A DNA stretch of 32,626 nucleotides from Betaproteobacteria bacterium (GTDB taxonomy: Bacteria > Pseudomonadota > Gammaproteobacteria > Burkholderiales > Usitatibacteraceae). A program made the translations under genes and the position numbers. The notes under the pieces were generated by a model. The model did not search any database. It saw only the letters and a list, made by a program, of their open reading frames with translations, and was not told where the DNA came from. Below, piece after piece: positions 26,075 to 32,626 of this stretch. Numbering within the stretch: the stretch's first letter is position 1; each line of letters begins with the position of its first letter. The stretch lies in the NCBI GenBank assembly GCA_016709665.1, contig JADJMI010000019.1, forward strand, positions 1-32,626, written 5' to 3'.

Positions 26075-27250
26075 GTGAAGAAGACCACCCGCCTGGTGCA
26101 CGGGGGGCGCAAGAGCGCGAACCCTCCCGCCACCGTGAACCTGCCCGTCTCGCGCGCCTCCACCGTCCTCTTCGACAACCTCGAGCACCTGGCGGCCGTC
26201 CAGAAGCGCTTCGAGGCGGGCGAGGCCATCGCCACCTACGGCATCGCGAACATGCCGCCGCGCAACGCCTTCGAGGAACTCGTGTGCGAGCTCGAAGGCG
26301 GCCACCGCGCGGTCACCGTGCCCTCGGGCCTCGCCGCCGTGGCGGTCGCCATCCTCGCGGTGGTGAAGGCGGGCGATCACGTGCTCATGGTCGATTCGGT
26401 CTACGGCCCTTCGCGCACCTTCTGCGACCGCACGCTCGCGAAGATGGGCGTCTCGACGGACTACTACAGTCCCGATGCGGGCGGCGACGAGATCGCCGCG
26501 CTCATGAAGCCGAACACGACGGTGGTCTACGTCGAGAGCCCCGGCTCGCTCACCTTCGAGGTGCAGGATCTCCCCGCCATCTGCAAGGCCGCGCACGCGA
26601 AGGGCGCCTTCGTGGTGTGCGACAACGCGTGGGCCACGGGCCTGCTGTACCCCACGATGAAGCTCGGCGTGGACCTCGTGGTGCAGCCGGCCACCAAGTA
26701 CCTGGGCGGGCACTCGGACGTGATCATCGGCGCCGTCGTCGCCAACGAGCGCGCGTGGCCGGGCCTGAAGGAAGTCGCGCGCGACCTGGGCCAGACGACG
26801 AGCCCCGACGACCTCTTCCTCACCGTGCGCGGCATGCGCACGCTCGCCATCCGGCTGGAGAAGCAGGGCGCCGCCGCGCTCGCCATCGCGCGCGCCCTCG
26901 AGAAGCGGCCGGAGGTCGCCCGCGTGCTCCATCCCGCGCTCGAGAGCTTCCCGACCCACGCGTTGTGGAAGCGGGACTTCACCGGGTCCTCGGGCCTTTT
27001 CGGCGTGGAGTTCGCGCCGTGCACGCCGAAGCAGGTGTCGGCGTTCTTCGACGGCTTCTCGCTCTTCGGCATCGGCTACAGCTGGGGCGGGTTCGAAAGC
27101 CTCGCGGTGCCGGCCAACCTGCGCCACGGCCGCACGGTGAGCGCGTGGACGGGCAACCCGCTCTTCCGGCTGCACATCGGCCTGGAGGACCCGGAAGACC
27201 TCCTCGCGGACCTGGACGCCGCCTTCGCCCGCTGGCGCGCCGCCGCCTGA
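26075..27250 (+). CDS. metC: Cystathionine beta-lyase (Cys/Met metabolism PLP enzyme)
   Basis: PLP-dependent enzyme of 391 residues, most like cystathionine beta-lyase, which cleaves cystathionine to homocysteine, pyruvate and ammonia in methionine synthesis. Family landmarks: TRLVHGGR at the start, YGIANMPPRNAFEELVCELEGG, the PLP-contact stretch VDSVYGPSRTFCD, VVCDNAWATG, and the Schiff-base lysine Lys208 in QPATKYLGGHSD. The C-terminal GGFESLAVP and FRLHIGLEDPEDLLADL are typical. The GTG at 26075 starts VKKTTRLVHGG and has no clear Shine-Dalgarno; TAAACT eight bases upstream could be a -10 box and the message may be nearly leaderless. The kinase-like gene follows five bases after the stop. 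Confidence 0.92.
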   Translation: MKKTTRLVHGGRKSANPPATVNLPVSRASTVLFDNLEHLAAVQKRFEAGEAIATYGIANMPPRNAFEELVCELEGGHRAVTVPSGLAAVAVAILAVVKAGDHVLMVDSVYGPSRTFCDRTLAKMGVSTDYYSPDAGGDEIAALMKPNTTVVYVESPGSLTFEVQDLPAICKAAHAKGAFVVCDNAWATGLLYPTMKLGVDLVVQPATKYLGGHSDVIIGAVVANERAWPGLKEVARDLGQTTSPDDLFLTVRGMRTLAIRLEKQGAAALAIARALEKRPEVARVLHPALESFPTHALWKRDFTGSSGLFGVEFAPCTPKQVSAFFDGFSLFGIGYSWGGFESLAVPANLRHGRTVSAWTGNPLFRLHIGLEDPEDLLADLDAAFARWRAAA

Positions 27251-27255
27251 TCGCC

Positions 27256-28158
27256 ATGACGCCGGCCCTTCGCGAGGCGCTCGAGGGCGCCGTGATGGAA
27301 GCCACGCGCGCGGATTGGTCGCTGCTCGCGTCCGCGCCCGTCGCCGGCGGCTGCATCCACGAATGCCTCAAGCTCGAAGGCGAGGATGCAGAAGGAAAGA
27401 CGACGCACTTCGCGAAGATCGCGGAAGCGGAACGCGCGCCCCTCCTCGTGGCGGAGGCCGAAGGGCTCGCCGCGATCGCGAAGGTGGGCGCGGTGCGCAC
27501 GCCGAAGGTTCTCGCGCAAGGCGGCAACGAGGAGCACGGCTGGCTCATCCTCGAATGGCTGGACCTCGTGCCGCTCGACGCCACCTCCGGCGCCGCGCTC
27601 GGCAAGGCGCTCGCGGCGCAGCACCGCGCGGCCTTTCCCCGCTTCGGCTGGGAGAAGGACAACTTCATCGGCGCCACGGTGCAGAAGAACGGCTGGCACG
27701 ACGACTGGCTCGCCTTCTGGCGCGAACATCGCCTGCACGCGCAGTTGCGCCTGGCCGCGAAGAATCGCTACCCCTCGAAGATGATCGACCGCGGCGAGCG
27801 GCTGCTGGCCGACTGCGAGGCGTTCTTCACGAGCCACGCGCCCGGGCCCTCGCTCCTGCACGGCGACCTGTGGGGCGGCAATGCGGCGGCGCTCGCGGAC
27901 GGCACGCCCGTGGTGTTCGACCCGGCCGTGTACTGCGGCGACCGCGAGGCGGACGTGGCGATGACGCAGCTCTTCGGCGGTTACCCGAAGGACTTCCTCG
28001 CGGCGTATCGCGAGGCGTGGCCGCTGGACGACGGCTACCCCGTGCGGCGCGATTTCTACAACCTGTACCACGTGCTCAACCACGCGAACCTCTTCTCCGG
28101 CGATTACGTGGACCAGTCGGCCCGCGCGATCGAGAAGGTGCTCGCGGAGATCCGCTAG
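27256..28158 (+). CDS. Fructosamine kinase family protein
   Basis: Cytosolic kinase of 300 residues of the fructosamine/ketosamine-3-kinase family, which phosphorylates sugar adducts on protein amines and so starts deglycation. The catalytic loop LLHGDLWGGN and the metal-binding block DPAVYCGDREADVAMTQLFGG are diagnostic; an ATP-binding Lys is in HFAKIAEAE and the hinge is LILEWLDL. It begins five bases after the metC stop and ends two bases before the SGNH hydrolase gene, so the three are likely one transcript. The substrate is inferred from the family only. Confidence 0.9.
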   Translation: MTPALREALEGAVMEATRADWSLLASAPVAGGCIHECLKLEGEDAEGKTTHFAKIAEAERAPLLVAEAEGLAAIAKVGAVRTPKVLAQGGNEEHGWLILEWLDLVPLDATSGAALGKALAAQHRAAFPRFGWEKDNFIGATVQKNGWHDDWLAFWREHRLHAQLRLAAKNRYPSKMIDRGERLLADCEAFFTSHAPGPSLLHGDLWGGNAAALADGTPVVFDPAVYCGDREADVAMTQLFGGYPKDFLAAYREAWPLDDGYPVRRDFYNLYHVLNHANLFSGDYVDQSARAIEKVLAEIR

Positions 28159-28160
28159 CG

Positions 28161-28889
28161 ATGAAGCTCGCGATCGCGAAAGCGCTGCTGGGCCCGCTGC
28201 TCCTCGCGCAGGGGCACTGGGTTCGCCGCCGCACGCCCGTGCTGCCCGAGCCCGAGGGCGCGCGCGAAGGCATCGCCGGCGCGGGGCCGAAGCTGCGGGT
28301 GCTGGTGGTGGGCGATTCCGCGGGCGCCGGGGTGGGCGCGCCCTCCCAGGAGAAAGCGCTCCTGGGCCGGATCGTCGCGGGCCTCGCCGGCCGCTTCCAC
28401 GTGAAGTACCGCCTCGTCGCGAAGACCGGCGCCACGACGGCCTCGACGCTCGCGCACCTGGCGAAGATCCCCGCCTTCCACGCCGACGCGGTCGTCGTCT
28501 CGCTCGGCGTGAACGACGTGACGGGCGACGTGGGCCCCGCGGATTTCATCGCGCGGCAGCGGCAGCTGCACCGGCTGCTGCGCGAGAAGTTCGGCGCGCG
28601 CTACATCGTGGTCTCGGGCCTTCCGCCCATGGGCTCCTTCACCGCGCTGCCGCAGCCGCTGCGCTGGTACCTGGGCGCCCGCGCGCGGGAGCTGGATCTC
28701 GCGCTCGCCGCCTCGCTGCCCGACGGGCACGGCGCTCACTACATGCCGCTCTTCCGCGGGCTGGATGCCTCGCTCCTCGCGAGCGACGGCTTCCACCCCG
28801 GCCCGCCCGCCCACGCGAAGTGGGGCGCGGCGGCGGCCGACCGCATCGCGAAGGCGTTCGGGAAAAGCGACGACGACGATTGCGCGTAG
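28161..28889 (+). CDS. SGNH/GDSL-family hydrolase
   Basis: Predicted esterase or lipase-like hydrolase of 242 residues. The nucleophile block is VVGDSAGAGVG (block I GDS), the oxyanion Asn block is SLGVNDVTGD and the catalytic Asp-His pair is in ASDGFHPG. A hydrophobic stretch (AIAKALLGPLLLAQG) at the N terminus could be a weak membrane anchor or signal. It ends with an acidic run (SDDDDCA). The gene starts two bases after the kinase-like gene. The substrate is unknown; related proteins act on acyl esters or deacetylate polysaccharides. Confidence 0.88.
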   Translation: MKLAIAKALLGPLLLAQGHWVRRRTPVLPEPEGAREGIAGAGPKLRVLVVGDSAGAGVGAPSQEKALLGRIVAGLAGRFHVKYRLVAKTGATTASTLAHLAKIPAFHADAVVVSLGVNDVTGDVGPADFIARQRQLHRLLREKFGARYIVVSGLPPMGSFTALPQPLRWYLGARARELDLALAASLPDGHGAHYMPLFRGLDASLLASDGFHPGPPAHAKWGAAAADRIAKAFGKSDDDDCA

Positions 28890-28945
28890 GATGAGGGACG
28901 GGCGCGCAGGCAGGCATCGCGCGCCGTTCCCCCGAAAGACCCGCC

Positions 28946-29620
28946 ATGCCGGGTTACGCCGTCGAGACGCTCACGCACCACATCGGCGGGCTCGACTACC
29001 AGGTGCGCGGCCTCACGGACCGCCTCCAGCACCACGACCCCAAGGGCAGCGCGGAACTGGCGGGTGTGCCCCCTTCGAGCTGGTCCCATTTCGGCGTGCT
29101 CTGGCCCGCGGGGCTCGCGCTCGCGCAGGCGATGAGCGTGCTGCCGGTGAAGGGGCTTCGCATCCTGGAGATGGGCTGCGGGCTGGGCCTGGCGAGCCTG
29201 GTGCTGAAGCGCCGCGGGGCGGACATCACCGCGAGCGACCACCACCCGATGGCCGAGGGATTCCTGCGCCACAACGAGACGCTGAACCGCCTGAAGCCCA
29301 TCGCCTTCCACTGCGCGCCGTGGGAAGCGCTGCACGATTCGCTCGGCCGGTTCGACCTGTTGATCGGCGCGGACCTGCTCTACGAGCGCGGGCATGGCCC
29401 GGCCCTGGGCGCCTTCGTCGGGCGACACACCCAGCCCGTTGCGCGCGTGATGCTGGCCGACGCCGGCCGCGGCTACAGCGCGGCGTTCACCGATATCCTG
29501 AAACGCCTGGGGTTCGGCAAGTGCGAGCAGCGCGTGTGGTCCACGGGCCATTGGCCGCCCGGGCGCGGCGGAAAGATCCTCACCTTCGGGCGGGCCGCCG
29601 ACGAAGCCACCCCCGCCTGA
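28946..29620 (+). CDS. SAM-dependent methyltransferase, Methyltransf_16-like
   Basis: Soluble class I methyltransferase of 224 residues. The SAM-binding motif I is ILEMGCGLGLASLVL, followed by the acidic motif II position in DITASDHHP, and FDLLIGADLLYERG resembles motif IV of the family that includes protein-lysine and nicotinamide methyltransferases. An N-terminal Trp-rich segment (SSWSHFGVLWPAGLAL) is typical of the same group. The gene stands 56 bases after the hydrolase gene. The substrate cannot be told from the sequence. Confidence 0.85.
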   Translation: MPGYAVETLTHHIGGLDYQVRGLTDRLQHHDPKGSAELAGVPPSSWSHFGVLWPAGLALAQAMSVLPVKGLRILEMGCGLGLASLVLKRRGADITASDHHPMAEGFLRHNETLNRLKPIAFHCAPWEALHDSLGRFDLLIGADLLYERGHGPALGAFVGRHTQPVARVMLADAGRGYSAAFTDILKRLGFGKCEQRVWSTGHWPPGRGGKILTFGRAADEATPA

Positions 29621-29702
29621 CGATCGCGGATGGCAGCATTCGCCCCGGCATTGCGTTAGGACTGGCAGGAGCATCCTGCTCGCCACGCCTCGGGGTCCCG
29701 CG

Positions 29703-30329
29703 ATGAAAGCATCGATCGTCCTTGCCGGCGCCCTTGCGGCCGCGCTGCCGGCCCTGGCCCCGGCACAGATGTACAAGTGGGTGGACGAGAAGGGCGTCAC
29801 GCACTATTCCGAATCGCCGCCCCCTTCGGGCAAGTCGCAGCCCGTGCCGATCAAGCCGCGGGCCGACCCGGCGCCGGCGCCGGTGCCGATCAAGCCGAGC
29901 GCCGCTACCGCGCCTTCGAACGCGGCGAAAGCCGCCCCGCCCAAGACGGGCGCCTCGCGTGCGCCCCAGCCCGCCAAGGAGCCGCCTGCCGAGACTCCCG
30001 GTCAAGCCGAGCTCCGGCGCCTCAGCGGTGAATGGAAGACGGCGCCAGGGCAGGCCGTGACGTTCTCGCTGACGATCACGACATGGGGCGATTCGGTGTT
30101 TCTCGATTTCATCCGCAAGGATTGGAAAGTGGCGAATATCAACGGCCGGGTTTCCTACGACTTCACGGGCGCGAACGGCCAGGGGCGGTTCAGCGTAGGT
30201 TCCCAGCCCAGCGACGACTGGGATGTGCGCATGACGCCCACGCGCATCGATTACCGCCTGCGCGGTGACGTGATGGAAGCGAGCGTCACTTCCAGCATAT
30301 TCGCGGGTTCGTATACGCTGCGGAAGTGA
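29703..30329 (+). CDS. DUF4124-domain exported protein
   Basis: Exported protein of 208 residues. Signal peptide (KASIVLAGALAAALPALAPA) is followed at once by the DUF4124 motif MYKWVDEKGVTHYSESPP. Next comes a low-complexity Pro/Ala/Lys linker of about 80 residues with a near-repeat (VPIKPRADPAP / VPIKPSAATAP). The C-terminal ~90 residues (SGEWKTAPGQAVTFSLTITT, YRLRGDVMEASVTSSIFAGS) look like a small beta-rich domain with no family I recognise. Proteins with this motif are common in the envelope of beta- and gammaproteobacteria, function unknown. Confidence 0.85.
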   Translation: MKASIVLAGALAAALPALAPAQMYKWVDEKGVTHYSESPPPSGKSQPVPIKPRADPAPAPVPIKPSAATAPSNAAKAAPPKTGASRAPQPAKEPPAETPGQAELRRLSGEWKTAPGQAVTFSLTITTWGDSVFLDFIRKDWKVANINGRVSYDFTGANGQGRFSVGSQPSDDWDVRMTPTRIDYRLRGDVMEASVTSSIFAGSYTLRK

Positions 30330-30349
30330 CCCTTCGTGAAAGGCGACCC

Positions 30350-30661
30350 ATGATCCGCATCACCGTGCTGTACCCCAACACCCACGGCAGCCGCTTCGAC
30401 ATGGACTACTACCTGAAGAAGCACTGCCCGATGGTGCTCGAGCGCGTGGGGGCCTCGTGCAAGGGCTTCGGCGTGGACCAGGGCCTGGCGGGCGTGATGC
30501 CGACGGGCGCGCCGGCCTTCCGGGTGACGGCGTGGTTCCTGTTCGACTCGATCGAGACCTTCGAGGCGAACTTCGGGCCGCACGCGGCGGCGATCACGGC
30601 GGACATCCCGAATTACACGGACCTGCAGCCGATCATCCAGATGGGGGAAGTGCGGGCTTAG
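30350..30661 (+). CDS. EthD-family small protein
   Basis: Protein of 103 residues matching the EthD dimeric alpha-beta barrel family: MIRITVLYPN, then FDMDYYLKKHCPMV, and later WFLFDSIETFEANFGPH. These proteins act in degradation or detoxification pathways, but in most bacteria the substrate is unknown. The last 29 bases overlap, in the opposite direction, the end of the HicB-like gene. Confidence 0.88.
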   Translation: MIRITVLYPNTHGSRFDMDYYLKKHCPMVLERVGASCKGFGVDQGLAGVMPTGAPAFRVTAWFLFDSIETFEANFGPHAAAITADIPNYTDLQPIIQMGEVRA

Positions 30662-30847
30662 GGAGCGGCTTGCCGTCGAGGCCGTAAAGGGCAACGATCT
30701 CCTCGACCGCCCGGCAAAGGTCGTCGAAAACCTGGCGTTCGTCGTGCCCGTGAACGCCGCCCAGCATCAGTCCGGCGACGTACCGACGTAGCAGGCGTCC
30801 TCCGCCGACCATCGAATCACCTTGGGGTATCGGCGCACTCCGCTCAT
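30633..30847 (-). pseudogene. HicB-like short antitoxin, one apparent frameshift
   Basis: Starting at ATG 30847 the frame gives MSGVRRYPKVIRWSAEDACY then VGTSPD and a stop. Restoring one base near 30771-30776 joins it to GLMLGGVHGHDERQVFDDLC and on through YGLDGKPLPKPALPPSG to the TGA at 30633. The whole, about 71 residues, fits a short HicB-like antitoxin (degenerate RNase-H-like fold without a DNA-binding domain). The ATG overlaps the brnA stop (ATGA), so the two antitoxin genes form an operon. As sequenced, only a 59-residue C-terminal piece could be made from ATG 30812, which has an AAGGTG ribosome site. No HicA toxin gene is seen nearby. Family call moderate. Confidence 0.6.
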
Positions 30848-31137
30848 TTCCGCCCCGGCTTTGCTGCTGTTTCCTTGTAGGCACGCAGGACGGCGTTCAT
30901 GCGGGTCTGGTAGCCGGGGCCTGCGGACTTGAACCAGTCGAGCACGTCGGCGTCCACGCGAAGCGAGATGGAGGTCTTCGGCGGCACGGGCTCCAGGCCC
31001 CTTCGCACGATGGCGCGGACGATGTGGCGCACGTCGGCCTCCGGATGCTCCGGCGTGATCGCGATGTCCGAATCCCGCTGGGCACGGATTCGCTTCCAGT
31101 CAGTTCGCGAGGCTTTCGAAGAGGATTGCTTCTTCAT
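30844..31137 (-). CDS. brnA: BrnA-family antitoxin, orphan
   Basis: Protein of 97 residues from ATG 31137 (MKKQSSSKASRTDWKRIRAQ), the usual BrnA start; an upstream ATG at 31167 would add ten residues. The C-terminal part PPKTSISLRVDADVLDWF, followed by KSAGPGYQTRMNAVLRAYKE, is the BrnA DNA-binding region that forms a ribbon-helix-helix-like dimer. BrnA normally neutralises the RNase toxin BrnT, encoded just upstream. Here the upstream space (about 95 bases) is too short for brnT and is followed by the integrase gene. The antitoxin is therefore unpaired in this window, coupled instead to a HicB-like gene. Confidence 0.85.
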   Translation of the reverse strand: MKKQSSSKASRTDWKRIRAQRDSDIAITPEHPEADVRHIVRAIVRRGLEPVPPKTSISLRVDADVLDWFKSAGPGYQTRMNAVLRAYKETAAKPGRK

Positions 31138-31204
31138 GACGCGTGGCTTGGCGGAAGGAGATGACATGGAGTCGGGAGTGCGATCTGGCGGTGAAGATGC
31201 GTAG

Positions 31205-31214
31205 TGTATATACA
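31205..31214. promoter_or_regulatory. Palindrome TGTATATACA upstream of brnA
   Basis: A perfect ten-base palindrome, AT-rich in a GC-rich background, about 70 bases upstream of the brnA start and 18 bases downstream of the integrase stop. BrnA proteins autoregulate by binding inverted repeats at their promoter, and the TATATA core could double as a -10 element. It does not match a LexA box. Confidence 0.4.
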
Positions 31215-31231
31215 GCGAAGCCGGCGCGGAA

Positions 31232-32236
31232 CTACCGATCCAGCGGACTCACCACCCCCCGCCCGCCCCGGTTGAGCACGTGGGTGTAGATCATCGTGGT
31301 GGAGACGTCCTTGTGCCCCAGCAGCTCCTGCACGGTGCGGATGTCGTAGCCGGACTCCATGAGGTGCGTGGCGAAGGAGTGGCGCATGGTGTGGGCCGTG
31401 ACGGGCTTCACGAGGCCGGCTTCCCGCGCGGCACGGGACAGGGCGCGCGAGAACGACTGCTCGTTGGCGTGATGCCGCCGCCGGATGCCGGTGCGCGGGT
31501 CGGGGGCGATCGTGCGCTGCGGGAACACCCAGTGCCAGCCCCAGAGCCTGCCCGCGGCGGGGTTCTTGCGGCCGTAGGCACCGGGCAGTTCAACGGGCGG
31601 CAGGTCCCGGGCGCGATCCTCGAGAAAGAGCGTGTTCACGCGGGCCAGGTGCTCGCGCAGGGGCTCGACGAGCGACGAGGGCAGAACCGTCATGCGGTCC
31701 TTGCCGCCCTTGGCCTCGCGGATGACGATCTCGCGACGGGCGAGCTCCACGTCCTTCACGCGCAGCGTGATCATCTCCCGCAGCCGCATGCCGGTGCCGT
31801 AGAGCAGCCGGGCCATGAGGCCGTGGGTGCCCTCCATCCGCGCGAGGAGGGCTCGGGCCTCCTCGCGCGTGAGGACCACGGGAAGGCGGCGGGGGCGCTT
31901 CGCCTTCTTGATGCCGTCGAGCCAGGGCAGCTCCATGCCCAGGACTTCCTTGTAGAGGAAGAGCAGGGCCGAGAGGGCCTGGTTCTGGGTGCTGGCGGCG
32001 ACACCCTGCCTTTCGGCGAGGTCCGAGAGGAAACCCTTCAGGTCCTCCGGGCCCAGGTCCCGCGGGTGGCGGCCGTGGTGGTGGCGGACGTAGCGGCGGA
32101 CCCAGTAGGCGTAGGCCTGCTCGGTGCGGAAGCTGTAATGGCGGACACGGACCTGGCTGCGGAGCTGGCCGAGGAGGGTGCGGGGGTTGGGGGTGGGGTG
32201 CGCGGGGGGTGGGAAGGTGCCTGACGGATTTGTCAT
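31232..32236 (-). CDS. intI: Integron integrase IntI
   Basis: Site-specific tyrosine recombinase of about 334 residues (ATG 32236; alternatives at 32242 and 32281). N-terminal core-binding part HYSFRTEQAYAYWVRRYVRH, catalytic Arg in LLYGTGMRLREM, HTMRHSFATHL (His-x-x-Arg) and nucleophile Tyr in DVSTTMIYTHVLNRGG. The IntI-specific insertion is present (LPGAYGRKNPAAGRLWGWHW, then RRHHANEQSF), which distinguishes it from XerC/XerD. The frame is intact and the length equals that of class 1 IntI. In usual integrons the attI site and cassettes lie beyond the 5' end of intI, i.e. to the right, at or past the edge of this window. Confidence 0.95.
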   Translation of the reverse strand: MTNPSGTFPPPAHPTPNPRTLLGQLRSQVRVRHYSFRTEQAYAYWVRRYVRHHHGRHPRDLGPEDLKGFLSDLAERQGVAASTQNQALSALLFLYKEVLGMELPWLDGIKKAKRPRRLPVVLTREEARALLARMEGTHGLMARLLYGTGMRLREMITLRVKDVELARREIVIREAKGGKDRMTVLPSSLVEPLREHLARVNTLFLEDRARDLPPVELPGAYGRKNPAAGRLWGWHWVFPQRTIAPDPRTGIRRRHHANEQSFSRALSRAAREAGLVKPVTAHTMRHSFATHLMESGYDIRTVQELLGHKDVSTTMIYTHVLNRGGRGVVSPLDR

Positions 32237-32281
32237 TTCCATTGATTCCGAACCGATGGAAATCACAACGCGATTCAGCAA

Positions 32282-32394
32282 GTTCCGGTTGACGCCCCGT
32301 TGCTACACGGACCGCCCTGATGCACTATTCTTAACATCCGAAACAGACATATAAGTTTGTTCTTCGACTGTCACCCGCCGGAACAATTGAAGCG
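32282..32394. other. Presumed attI / leader region right of intI
   Basis: This 113-base stretch lies directly outside the intI start, where attI and the cassette promoter are expected. By eye no exact core site GTTRRRY was found on either strand; nearest are GTTGACG at 32288-32294 and, on the minus strand, GTTAAGA in 32330-32336. A TTGACG at 32289 could be a -35 box. Assignment as attI is positional only. Confidence 0.3.
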
Positions 32395-32626
32395 GTGGTG
32401 GCTGGTGACGATGCGGGTCCTTGCGCGTTTAAGTTCCGACCGCCAACCGCCGCCAAGACTTTCGACAGAGTCACAAATGGACTTTGGATTCTAGGTGCGG
32501 CTTGCTTCTTGGCTCCTTGGCTAGCATCGGAGCTTGGTGCTTCGGTACCCGGATGGGTTCTGACCCTCGGCCGCATTGCCGCTTGCATCTTCATATTGCT
32601 CGGGCTTGTCGGATTCTTTGCCTTCC
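32395..32626 (+). CDS. Partial membrane-protein ORF, possible first integron cassette gene
   Basis: One plus-strand frame stays open to the window edge and encodes FKFRPPTAAKTFDRVTNGLW, continuing ILGAACFLAPWLASELG, then VLTLGRIAACIFILLGLVGF, i.e. two hydrophobic segments. The frame is open from a TAA at about 32333; GTG 32395 is a possible start but has no clear ribosome site. Base composition is visibly less GC-rich than the rest of the window and codons such as CTA, ATA and TTG appear. Short membrane proteins of unknown function are common in integron cassettes. The 3' end lies outside the window, so no attC can be checked. Confidence 0.45.
   Translation, partial: MVAGDDAGPCAFKFRPPTAAKTFDRVTNGLWILGAACFLAPWLASELGASVPGWVLTLGRIAACIFILLGLVGFFAF

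Noticed and set aside
22100..27250. Very long plus-strand open frame (1716 codons) opposite the PAS gene
   Set aside because: Only its end, from GTG 26075, is a real gene (beta-lyase). The rest is the antisense shadow of a GC-rich gene: no domain is recognisable and composition is biased to Arg, Ala, His and Val.
31200..31216. LexA box near brnA and intI
   Set aside because: The palindrome TGTATATACA lacks the CTGT-N8-ACAG spacing and lies at the 3' end of intI, not at its promoter.
30655..31260. attC sites around the antitoxin genes (cassettes on the 3' side of intI)
   Set aside because: No GTTRRRY/RYYYAAC pairs were found by eye in this stretch.
32331..32594. 87-codon minus-strand open frame at the right end
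   Set aside because: No family resemblance; it overlaps the plus-strand membrane-protein frame, which has coherent hydrophobic segments.

Overview
The window is high-GC DNA with tight gene packing and many ATGA/GTGA overlaps between genes. It most likely comes from a betaproteobacterium: it has RF3, QseBC- and RstAB-like two-component pairs, a periplasmic nitrate reductase operon, a sphaeroides-heme-protein (SHP) cluster and BrnA/HicB antitoxins. The exact taxon cannot be fixed from sequence alone. No rRNA or tRNA gene, CRISPR array or insertion sequence was recognised.

Layout. (1) 1-6480: the 3' part of a di-haem cytochrome c peroxidase/MauG-like gene, an FNR/Anr-type box, then napD-napA-napG-napH-napB without napC. 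napD and napB are broken by apparent single-base shifts, and napH probably runs past its proper stop. (2) 6498-8111, minus strand: prfC (release factor 3). (3) 8204-11708, minus strand: a five-gene operon of SHP (DUF1924), di-haem cytochrome DHC, cytochrome b561, OmpR-type regulator and sensor kinase. A QseB-type direct repeat lies upstream of the first gene. (4) 11816-14438: a textbook NikR operator half-site pair, then an ECF metal transporter (CbiM/NikM with a PDGLE tail, CbiQ, CbiO), hence predicted to carry nickel. (5) 14555-19583: DUF2946 protein, a frameshifted small membrane protein, a DsrE-like periplasmic protein, a TonB-dependent receptor and a PepSY membrane protein, which look like an uncharacterised metal or siderophore uptake unit. 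It is followed by an RstA/RstB-like two-component pair (19717-21879). (6) 21905-25999, minus strand: a 1364-residue protein with seven PAS domains, GGDEF, EAL and a lysine/alanine-rich tail. (7) 26075-30661: cystathionine beta-lyase, fructosamine-kinase-like, SGNH hydrolase, methyltransferase, DUF4124 and EthD-like genes. (8) 30633-32626: two antitoxin-like genes (hicB-like, frameshifted, and brnA) with no visible toxin, a complete integron integrase, and a lower-GC right end holding a partial membrane-protein ORF that may be the first cassette.

The most unusual structure is a family of 21-nt imperfectly palindromic repeats (arms TGAAGG/CCTTCA) clustered at three intergenic places (14436-14544, 19532-19601, 20472-20574). 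They flank the uptake unit and split the RstA/RstB-like pair. At all three places they coincide with, or abut, the stop codon of the upstream gene.

Apparent frameshifts recur in several short genes (napD, napB, hicB-like, the 15.0-kb gene, perhaps dhc and napH), while long genes such as napA and the 1364-codon PAS gene are intact. These may be indel errors in the assembly or real decay; the sequence alone cannot decide.
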